64,000 nucleotides of DNA, from assembly GCA_036785705.1 (NCBI GenBank), contig JAWUZG010000070.1, forward strand, positions 4,103,001-4,167,000, in the 5' to 3' direction. The DNA is from Acanthornis magna (taxonomy: Eukaryota > Chordata > Aves > Passeriformes > Acanthizidae). Of the stretch, positions 13,401-25,400 are shown in pieces; within the stretch, counting starts at the first letter, position 1, and each line of letters starts with the position of its first letter. A program made the translations under genes and the position numbers. A model generated the notes under the pieces. The model did not search any database. It was not told the origin of the DNA and saw only the letters and a list, made by a program, of their open reading frames with translations.

Positions 13401-16400
13401 GGTAACAGCCTCCTGTGAATAAGTAACCAAATAAAAGACAGAAATCAAAGGGTAAAACTCAAATGATGGCTTTTTACAGTGGGTAGATGTTATCAGCAAG
13501 CACCTCAAGGACTTGTTCTTCAGAGCCAGCTTATTAACACATTCCTAATACAAAGGAGCCCTCAGCAAGATGATCAGCTGGAATAATTTCATCTTGCAGA
13601 CTAAGCATTCCTCGCTCTCCTCAAAGCAAAAGTTCTGCACAAGCATGTACCTGCTAATAAATGTGTGTGTTTATCCAAACATGTGCTTCAAACTAAAGCC
13701 ACAGCCTGCCTGCCCTCCTCACTAGCTACAGAATAGGGACAGCAGAACCTGAGTCCCGCAGAGTCCAAAGGAGATGGGAGGAGCATGAGGACTTCCCTAA
13801 AACAAAAACCACACTGATAACATTGGACCACATTATTAGTTATCTACTTCACTCAATTTTTAGCTGCTGCCAACCTTACAATTCCATCTAGGAAACCATA
13901 CCATCAACCCTGTAAAAATAATGGCTTTCTGAACAGCCCAGCAACACTGGGCCTCATCAAAGTTCACTATTCTGAAAAGGTAAAAGGGCTTTTAGCTCAC
14001 AAACACCAGCATTTATGAGAAGCAATTCCATTCTCTTAACTAGTTCATTAACTGAGGAGAAAATGGAAGTGAAATACTAGATTCCCACCAATAAATATTT
14101 CAAAAAACCCAATAAATTCAAATAAATAGGAAAGAACATGGCAGAGAACAATGACACAAAACTACTAAGGAGCAAAGAAGGCAGCAATTTAGATACTTAT
14201 ATATTTAAAGCTAGAGATAATTATTTTGAATTGTTTATATGGGATTTTACAACATCAAATACTCTTTTAACTAACTTTTGATAGCAAGTAGTATTAATGC
14301 TAAATCAAGATCACATGGTTTACTCAGGCTCTGGAAACATTCATCCATCTCCAAAACAAATTCATGTAGGGCTTGGTCTAGGATGATAACTGTGAGAGCT
14401 AGTTTATTTTTATAGACTGTTGCTAAAGCACTGGTGGACTAAAAATAAGTTCTGTCAAACAATGATACTGTATTCTCAATCTATAACAAACAAATGCTTT
14501 CCATAGATCATCCAAATCAGGAGAGTGAAAATGAACTGTTATTTTCGAGAAATAATAAATAAGGACTTGGTAAAGATAAGATTGTGAAATTTCTAGTGCT
14601 TTTAAGACACTGGCAAAGGAGGGAAGGCATGAATGTTTTAACAGCCTTCGTTTCCAATGATAAATAGTGCACATGCAATGTTCACTAGTTTAGAATTTTC
14701 TAGATGTTGTAGCAAACTCTGAGAGACTGTGTGCCCTCCACGGATTCTCCCCTTCTAACTTTCAGCTTGAGGGCTTTTCTGAACAAACCCCTTTCACTTG
14801 CTCTGCTCTTCTGAAGCTCAGTGCCTGCATCCCAGCTGCTGCTAACTCACCTGTTCTTGGGATATCAAGGGTTGAGATATCAAACACAACCCTACAATCA
14901 TCTCTACTGGGTGGTCCCCACTTATGTCTTAAATTCACTCTCATGTAATTTAACATTTCTGAAATAAAGCCTCATTTGTGTCCTTCTCCTGAGTGTGACC
15001 AGTTACTACCTAAATTTCAATTATGGCTTCTCCACAGCATTTTCATTGTGAAGACTTCTTTACCACATTACATTTTTCGTTTCTTTTTCTTTCTCACTAC
15101 AGCAGCGAACCCTGTTTGTTTTGGGGTTCACTTGAAACACATTACACTTACTCAAAGACATGCAAAAGATCACTTCATTTAACATCCTTATCTACCACCA
15201 TTATGATTTTACTTTCTGTTCTTATTTTCTCCTACAGAGAAAATTTATATCCTATTCTTTACTGGAAATGGAGGTATCTGGGACACACCTCTTCAAAAGA
15301 TGTCCTTGTTCAAGTCTGTATTTTTAAGATCTTAGCTAAAAAAATTTTAAAATTCACTTTGCACGCTAACATTTCTTCTTCACTTCTGGAGATAGGACAC
15401 CAGTCCTTGTGATAGACATTCCACTTGGCCAAGAAGAGCCAACAGAGACTAATGAATTTAAATCTGCTTTTCAGATTTTCCGAAATCCCAAATTACCTTT
15501 TCCCCTTTGGAAAACTCTCCAACTGAAAGTGCGTTTCTGAGAAAAGTTCTCTCAAGTCACTAGATTTAAGCCTTCTACTTAAAAGATCCCAGGATCTCTT
15601 ATTTCCATCTCCCTGTGTTCTTAGTCAAAGGAAACAAATCCCCAGAACTCAATTTCCAGTTGAGTTACTGTTTTCATGAACACAACTGACAGCTTCTTTT
15701 CTAAAAAAATTCATTAAATGTACAAGTCATCCACCCAAAAGGTGACTGTGTTCAATAAAGAGAGAGAGTAAGATCTGTACAACTGGGCTCTCCCGTTCTT
15801 ACACATGCCTAATTCTGTCACTGCCAAAAGACATAGCTATTTCTCTTTTTTCCTAACTAAATTTTTGCTGCAGTTATTATGGACAACATGCTGTTTACCA
15901 AGAAATAAAGAAATTAGACAGATTTTCACTTTGTAACCCAACAGCACAGGATAAGCATCACCTGTAGAGACTGTTAAAAGGCACTATCTCTAAAACAGGA
16001 TGGATATTCTGAAACAAAGAACTTTCTGTGCCTTGCAGTCACCAGTTTCAGGCATAACACACCATACTAGGAGGGTTTGGAAACACGAATAAGCCCCTGA
16101 ATGTATTTTACCTTTATAAAAAGCCCAGTTCTTCCAAATTAAGTGGCTTTTCAAAATTAAAGCAGTTATAAATCCCATATGGAAGACCATTTTTATTAGA
16201 AGATCTGAAGAGCAAGATCTTATTTTGGCAGCAGCAGTAAAGACAAAGGGCACAGGCAAGCCTTGGAAAAACTGCCTCAGCTAAGACTGCCCAGCTCTTC
16301 CTACTCTAACACTATCTCCTTAGTTCTTACAATTTTACCAAGCTATAATTGTTCTGACTAAAATTTTCCATGCTGGGTTTTTGCCAATTTCGAGAGACAT

Positions 16401-19400
16401 TTTTCAGGCTCCTCCAAAAGAGAGGCTAGGGAAAAACACACTGCTCTGTACAGATTAATGAGCCCCACTGACCTTTCCAACAGCTTGAGAGCACTAACAC
16501 TTCAGAACGGGTGGGTCACTGAACACATCTTTTTGCCAACCCCAGGAAAACCCCCCTGAACTTGGCCAAGCACAAATGTTTGGACATACTGCAAATTTAT
16601 GTATGCAGAAGAGATTCAGATTTTAGCAACTCGTTGATCACCCGAACGCAATGCAGGAGACAAGGAAGCCATGTGTGGGAGATATAAAGGACTAGAGGCA
16701 GACTCTGAGTGAAAGATGCACAAATGAAGAGCCAACATGAAAGTGGAATTTGTAAGTGCCACCTGGGCACAGAAACTGGGATCAAGGGTGGTAAAGAGCA
16801 AAGGTTGACCGATAAAGTGAAGGGGTGGAGAAACAGCAGGAGATTCATCTAGGAGAAAATGTGGGGGGGTGGGGCAAAGAGCCACATCTGCACATTTTCC
16901 TCAAGAACTGGAATGAAACCCAAAGCTGCTGTCTAGCAGACAAATGGTGAGACTTTGTATTTGCAAAGCCATCAGTAATACATCCTATTTCCCTGCGGAT
17001 CACAGAGAAGATAACTACATTCTACCCTGCTAAAATAATACTCTCAATTCAAACTACAGAGGTCTGTTGGATTGGAAGTTATCCATCCTGATAAAGAGCA
17101 ACATCTGCTTTTCTCCAACATACATTTAAAAAAAAAGCCTACTAAGAATTTATAAGCAATAAAACAAAGTTAAAGAAAAATCAGACTGCAAAACCATGCA
17201 CTGAATGTCTTAGCAATTTTAATTAGGCTCTCCTGTGCAGGCAGTTTATGAGGAGTTTTTGAAGAGACAATCACATACTACAACTTTGATGAAATCCCTG
17301 CTTTTTTCCCGTGACACAGCACTCTGAGGGTAAATCAGCGTAGGACATGAAAAGGAAATGCATTCTGCAGACCTTGCAGAATCCAGCAGCTGAAAAATTT
17401 AGAAGCAATGGAGGACACAGCAGATGAAGACCAAGAAAGAAAAACCCACACGATGCAGTTAAATGCTGCACTTGAAAAATGGATTTATCAGTGCCACTGA
17501 TAAAATCCTGTGGGGGTGCTAGGAAACCTGGATAATTGTCTTAAGACCAGAGAATACTGCAGAAATAATCTGCAGAAGAACTAGGGATATGTTTTGAATA
17601 TGAAGGGTCATTAGAGATGGTTATGTGAGAAAAGGTTAGTGCCTTCAAATGAGTGCTAAAAATGGTTGGTTACGTTTGTCTTCTTTCTATGACTCAGCTC
17701 ATCCAAGGAGAAAACATAATTATCTTTCTTGGTCTGTTGTTAAATTAAATTACATTTTAAAGAGCTTGATGGAAAAATGTCTTTCTTCAAATATAACTCT
17801 GCACATCTTAAAACTAACTTGATAACAGTTTGTGATCTTCCTCTTTTAATATCTTTGTCTAGAACTATGGATTTCCATCAGAGCAAGCAATTGACAAAGC
17901 CGGCATAAACTAGAGGCAGTTGGGGACACCAGGAATCCAGTGGTTCAGATTAGAGAATCATCACTCCTATACCTTTTCAAAATGAAAATTTTTATCGTTT
18001 GAAGTTACACCATGCCCCAAGCCCACCTCTGTCTTCTGCCACATCTTTATGCTCATACCACTTCATAGTTGGAGATAAAACACCCTTCCCCACAACCCAT
18101 TCCTAGAAGAATAAGTCTGCAATATTTAGGAGACAAAAGCCCAGAGGGCCGATACTCAGTCAGCCCTTACCTCGTTTGGCGGAACAGCAGCAAAGGGCTG
18201 GATGACAGCTGCCAGGGGCACGCGGACCTGCTTGGCCATGTCTGAAGTCACTGGGAAGCAGTAGGTCGTACAGCGGATGTAACGAGGGCTGGCGTGGCCT
18301 GGAAAATCCAACAGAGCACAATCAAAGGCTGGTAAAAGGAATCTGCTCGCTCCTAACACAGAGCAGAAAAATCAGAACAACATCAAGCAGCAAGTGCACG
18401 TGCTACATTAGATACGTGCTTGCTTTTCCTCCCATGCAGGCTTCTGCCCATCGCCCCTCCCTCTGGTTAAATCTTTTCTTGCTAAGTATAAAGCAGAGAT
18501 TTAAACATATCAAGAATAACCCCACAATTATTTGCAACAAGAAATCTAAACAGATAACTTTGAAACATCTCATACCTAAGACCTTAAAAGAAAATACGGA
18601 TGATATCCCAGTGGACATGTCAACACTGTACATAAAGGAATGAGGCAGACTGATACCTACTGTTAGGACTGCTCTAATGAGCTACACCTCTGATTCAGAA
18701 AACAATGCGTCTTGTCTTAACATCACCATGCTCACCTATATTGCAAAATACAGGGTGCTAAAGTCACCACACCAGGAGCACACTTAGCTCATGCCCCTCA
18801 ACAAGAAACTGCTGTGTGCTGCAGACAAGAGCACTGAAAGAAGTTCAGGAATCAGCTTCCTGATGTTTCCTTTTTAATCAACAAGCTGCAGCTCTGCTCA
18901 GTTTCTTGAAAGGAATTTCTTGGATCATCAGAATGGCATTATCCCATTCTCATATAATGCCAAAAAATCTTGATGTGTTTGTGCATTTCATACAACTTAT
19001 CTAAGCACTGATAAATTACTGCTGGGCTAAATAACACCACCAATTTAACCTGTATTAAAATACTGAGCCTGCTGTCAAGAGCAGCATGTGGAATATTGTA
19101 CTTCCAGGCTCCAAGAAGAAAAGGCAGATAAATTTTTGCTTTGGCCAGTATACGTCAACTAGACAGCTTGCATGCCTCCCTTATTACTTGAATAGAAATT
19201 TGTATCTTAAAAGGTAACAGTGCTAGCTAGTCTAGTCTTACTAGACTAGTAATCTTCTAGTGTCCATCTTTTAAATTTTCAGAATAATCCAGAAAGGATT
19301 TTCAACTTGAAATGTAACACCTCCAAAAATTTTAAGTTAAAAAGGAAAGTTATCTCAACGATTCACATCCTTTTGAAGGCCAGGAAGGGTGAGGACATGT

Positions 19401-22400
19401 TAAGCCAAGATGTAAGAATTCAACTCCCACTTCCCTCCTCCCCCCTTTTTTTCTGTTAACAGGAAGTTTCCGATTTCATATCAATTTAGAGCAAGTACCA
19501 TAATTTTCAGATGAGAAATTTGAGAATTCAGTCTTTGGTTTTTTAAATTATAGATGATTTCCCTTGGAAAGACTCCCAAAGCAGTAACAAGGACAGTTAC
19601 CTTGGTCCTGGATCACACAGTTGGTGGTGACGAGAGGAGGAACCTGTCCTCTTGTGTTGGTGGCATAGACTTGCCCTCCCCTGGCAGCCTTATCATTCTC
19701 AATTACTTCAATCTGATGAATAAGAAGCAAGAACAGTATGAGGAAGATAAGCCATGCATTCATGAACAGGCTAAGATCTACACTAAATAAGACTCTGGTT
19801 GAAGTCTGGTTTATAACAATTTACAGTATAATGCCATGAAATGCTCATGGCTTTATTTCCCAAATTCCTTTCACATACACTCGTCCCTGTTACTTCTGCA
19901 TGGTCCCACACTCAAGTTTATGTCTGACACTTTTCAGGATATAACGAAAATTATTTAAAGCTGCATTTTTTGTTCTACAGCAGAAACTGAATTACTGAGA
20001 TGGTCACTCCTCTTCCCTCAGCATCCTGGCTTAGAGTGCGGCCAAACAGCTGTGGGAGGCAAGAGGAATGAGACAGGGAATTTCTGAAACTGGCTTTGCC
20101 ACTGCTGCTGGTACCTCATGGAATTGTATCTTTACACTGCACATGAACTTCTAATAATAGCTAGGGAACTTCAGAAGCCTCTGTTGGAAAGCAAACAGAG
20201 AAGAAAAACTGTATTAGTTGCACAGAGTCTACTGATCAATGTCCAAGAGGTATTTCCTAACACACTGGAAGTAGTCTGGGGCCTGTAATTTTCTCTCAAT
20301 AAAGTTTTGTGTACTGCAATTTAAATATACAAGACATTCCTCAGAGAGTTTGTTAGATCTTCTGCTTGATTACTTTTCCCTGCCTCCTTGGCTTGTATAC
20401 TATTAGCTAACTCTTGCATTAGAAGTAAAAAGGTTTTGCTCTAAAAATGTCCACTGGCTGAAGAAAGCAAACCACTTTGAGACTTAGCTCTGCAAAGGAT
20501 CAATGTGCCACAATATTCTGCAACTAACTGACCTAAATATATCATTGTTCTTGGAAATAATTGTTGACAAAGTCCAGATGCAAGTTTTCATAGATGTTGT
20601 CAGGGTACATATCAAGCTCTAACATATTTAAGAGAAATATAAATCAACAAAGGCTACAGATAAGTAAATTTATCTGGCAACACTACTGTAGTTATATAAT
20701 GTAAATATAACAACAGAAATATACATGGTCATACTTATTCCTCATTCTGAATTAGCTTTTTGCCCTTTACAGACGTTGACCCAGATCGTGTTTCTTTTAA
20801 ACATGCCATTCTGATCCTCTCTGTGCTGCTTAAACAAACCTTTTAACCTATTTTAACATGGCTGTTGTAGTCAAGGCTGTTTATGCTACGTGCATAATTG
20901 AAACAAGACATCAGCCCATGTTTTCATGCCAGACCTCCTTCTCCCCCTGCCCTTTTCCTAAAAATTAGACAAGATCATTTTATCTAATGTAAAAAGCATT
21001 GCACTGAAACACTAGGAATGATTGACTTAACAGCTTTTGTTACTTACACAGACATTTGACTCAGGGTTTTTTTAAAACAATGCTTTTGAGTTAAAAATTG
21101 CCTTTAACGAGGCAATTGCAGTTGTTACATGAGATTATCAACAAGTGTTTTTCCAAAGCTCTGAGGGGGTATACATCAAAACCATCACTGGGTACAACAA
21201 AACTTTTCTAGAAGGACAAAAGAATACCCCAATTCAAGGAAGCAAGACAGTTTCATACTAGACAGTGTGAGCCTTTCACAAAAATGTTTTTCCTGTACAG
21301 CAAACCTGCCCAAGAAAGAAGTGGAAAATTCCTTCACCCAGAGTAGCCTGCTGTGTGGTGGTGAATACATTTTTAAAGTAGAAAGTTCTAGCTTGAAGCT
21401 GCAGGGCACAGCCTGCTTCAAGAATCCTGACTCTCTGAGGACCTTTTGACCTGTCCACAAGATTGCCAGAACCACTCTAAGTATGGGCAGCAAAACATTT
21501 TCTCCATGAGTTTAGCACAATATAGCTTTTTATTTCCATCAGCTGCTTCCAGTAAGTTAAATGCTGCCTGCACCAGCTAGTTCTTTGCACAACAATTAGA
21601 CTATTAAAGTTGGATGTAACCATCACCTTGTTTTCTCTAGCACCATCCTAAGAAGAGACACTGTCCCACCAGTGCATGTTCAACAGCTGAGCCCCTTCAA
21701 GCCTGCATGACGCTGAAGCACCAGATATATTCCAAGCCACTGAAATCTTTACAAGGCTGCAGCAATTGGAAGGATGGCTCAGGCAAACAAATCTAGTTGC
21801 CCTGGAAACTATTGAAATCAAAAGGTGAGGTGGCCTCTGAGCATGTGGTTTCTCAGCATTTCCAGGACTGCAGTTCTAGAGTTCACGCACCTGTATTCTG
21901 CACAAATCCTGCTTCATATATCTCTTACTAAGTTTAAGCCTTCAAACTTTCCAGAGTGAAAAGGAAAGGCGATAAGCTGCAGTGAACACAAGTAATTCTT
22001 CAGTATTGCTCACTGTCACACTACGAATCCTGTTGAGAATTCCTAGTACACTGCTTCCTATAAAGTATTTGGGACAAGTATGTCCCACATTAGATGAAGT
22101 TATAAAGTGTCTTTAATACTCAAAATAACTTTGTATACTAATTTATCCAAAACTGACAGCACATAGGACAAAATTGCATGAATTAGAAACTGCAAGAACT
22201 AGAACACACATTGAGAACCAAGCCATGTAGGTGCAATTGCATGTCATGAAAAACCTCATCAGCTAAAATGAACACAAGGTTAGCATTGTCATTCCTTTAT
22301 CTTACATGGAGCAGAAAGTTACTTCTACAAAAAATTTGTGCCACATTACTTACTGGGCTTGGAATAGAGTCAGGATCAAGCTTCTTCTGCTGTGGGCCTG

Positions 22401-25400
22401 AGAGCTGTGCTGGACCACCAGGAAAAGCACCAGGATATGACAGTTGAGATGCTGCCATCTGAGGACCATAGTTTGCTGCAGAGTTACAAATGACAATTCA
22501 TTTAAAGTATTTAAGTTCAATTATCAATGCCTAGCATCAACTTCTATCATGCAAATAATTCTTACTCAGCAAAGTGCAACTTCTCCTTCCCCGGTGTTTT
22601 CAGCAACTAAAAAAAATGGCTTCTTTGGCTCAGTTTGGCTTTAGCTGGGTTTTTAAAAAGTCAGAACAACACTAGATGTGACAACTTTAGCTCCAAAATT
22701 TTCAAGTTTATGTCAAGCAGGATGGTTAGTAAAGATTACCACAGCTACTCATGCCAGGCCATTGTCTTAGGGACAATGTCTCCCCTAACATCAGCCCATG
22801 CAAACTGATGTCATTAGCTGGTTTTTTGTATTCAGTTACAATTCATTACTGCTGTAGCAAAGCATTTTTGAAAGCTGCTTATGACAGTACTACAAGAGAA
22901 AAAGCAACCTATACCTTTACAGAGCATAAGAAAAACACCTCCCCATAGTGTGTTCTGCCTTCATCAATTACTAATCCCATAATTCTGTTTCTGATCCAAA
23001 TTAATCTCCTTTTTCTTGTTACAGTCTCAACAGAGTGCTAAACTTGTGAGCAAAAGCAGAGCCTGTCTCAAGTGTACTGACTGACAATGCAAATCTTTCC
23101 CTTCTACAGAAAGGGAATTCAAATTTCATTTTTCCCATTCTGCTGAACATTCAGCCATGAATGGACACAGTTCCACCAGTGATTGTCCACGCACTCTCTG
23201 TTTACAATTACACAACAAGCATCCTTCTCACCTTGCTGAGGATGATATCCAGGCCCTGGAGGCTGTCCTGGAAGCTGCTGCAAGTTAGGATTTGGAGGGA
23301 CAGGTCCAGGGACTCCACTGTGCCTGGCCATAGGAGGCAATGCCGGCTGAGCACAAAGGCCATTAACGCTATTTGCTGGTGGAGGAGGAAGCTGTGGTGC
23401 AGGGGGCAAACCGATTTGCTGCTGGGGTGGTGGCGGCAGTCGTGGGCCCTGGAAAGACGTCGGATGCCCAGGAGACATGGAGGAGCTTGGAGCAGAGCCA
23501 GGACCTGAGCGAGAAACTATGTCAGCTGAGTGAGAAATGATAACCTACCAACTCTGTGTCCAAGGTGCTCTGGCTTTGCTCTGTCCATTTCTATAACATA
23601 TAGACAATATTGTGTCCCATACTGCATTATGGGGACTCTACATGCCTGTTCACATTACAAATCCTCACTGTTTAAGTCTGAGCTGATTAATTAATTTTAT
23701 TTCTTTGGCTCTATTTTCAATAAAACCCTGCAGCTGGGGTAGATGGGGAAAGAGAAAAGCCAGAGTTTGACAGTTCTGGACTAGAATATACATAGATCAC
23801 TCTGCTTTCAAAATAATACTTCATTTCAGAATGTGGAACAACATTGTTTTTGCTCAATAATTAATTTCTCTTATGTGGCATGTTTTTGTTAGTCTGCTAT
23901 TTGTATTTCACCATTACAGGTTTGATGGAAAATAAATCTACTTGATGCTAAAAGATGAAACATGTGGGAATTATTTTGTACACACAAGCAAGGAATTGTT
24001 TGTTGCTCATAAGATCCAGATTTCAATTGGAATTAAGAGGACCCTGGAAATAGGGGTTTTGGGACCTACCATCTGTAAATACTTATTACTTTACAAAACC
24101 TACATTTTTTAGTCAATTTTGCCCCAAAGACCTATGGCAAAATAATTTCAAAGAGAGCTAGAAAAATAATCAAAATTAGGTTTGAAGCAAATGAAGCAAT
24201 GTGTTCATATACAAACACTGAAATACATCTTCTGTGACATATGATAACCGAAAGAAAGACCTTACGTGCAAAACACAAGCCTCCCAGCACATAACATGAA
24301 AACATTATATTTCACATAACTGCTCTAAAATTGTTAATATGTTTTGTATAATTTAAATACATATCAGCATTCGTGGTTGGAAGTAATTTACATGGAAGCA
24401 TCACATGATCACATCTTTATGGCCTAGGTTTGAGATGGAACATCAAAATAAATGCAGATAAATTTAGATTAACCCCCAAAAATGTTTAGATATAAAAAAA
24501 AAGATAGTTTCATAACTGAAAAGAAACTGTAAAAAGCTGAGAAAAATTTAACCCTGCCTGCCTACTATTGCCCATGCCTTGGCTGTTACTGACAGGTTCA
24601 CTAAGTAATTTGAGAAATGACTGATGGGATACCTGAATTTTATGGAAGGCTCGTCAAACATCAATTCAGAATTAACCCAATAATATTGATTTGAGGAACT
24701 GGATGAGACAAAAAAATTCAAAGCACTTAAGCCAATGACAGTGGTCAAGTGTCTTATTTTCTATTTATACAGAAGTTCAATAAGTTTCTAATTATCAATG
24801 TTAATGCTTTAACTGGGAAAAAGTAAATTTTTCAATCAGATAAACCCAATTACCATAGCTATTTATCTGCATGCTATTGAGCTGGTCAGCAAGTTGTGCT
24901 GTAGACGAAGCAGATGCAGTATTTGGGAAGGCTGCTTGTGACTGATGACTGTAGGGAGGATAGGAAGGTCCTGTGTTACTTGGAGGTGAAGGGCCTTGAA
25001 ACCTAAAGGGAAAAATTAGTGCAGTTATGCAAAAAAATTACATCAACCAATCATAATTCTAGAATATCTCATACCTCTTCAAGGGTGGTGCTGAAACAAT
25101 TCGTTAGGACAAAACCCTGAGAGAGTTTGCGTGCGTTCTGCTCAGAAGATGTACACTTGTATTAAAATATACAAAACACACGAAGGACAGAGAGACTGCA
25201 CACTTGTTTAATAAAACAGGCAGTCCATGTCTACACACTTGTTAGAAATGAAGCAGAGTGAGTATGCCATGGCAAAGTGAGAGCAGCAGTGACTGTAAGG
25301 CTGAAGATTAAAAAACACAAGCTTCTGAACATATCACAGCACTCCATCCCCTTTCCAAGCTTATAAAGGAAGATTCCCTACCAGGGATGAGTGAAGAAGA

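Noticed and set aside
23161..23508. Arg/Trp-rich open frame on the plus strand over SEC24D exon 5
   Set aside because: It is the antisense shadow of the proline-rich SEC24D exon; Pro codons read backwards give Trp, Arg and Gly.
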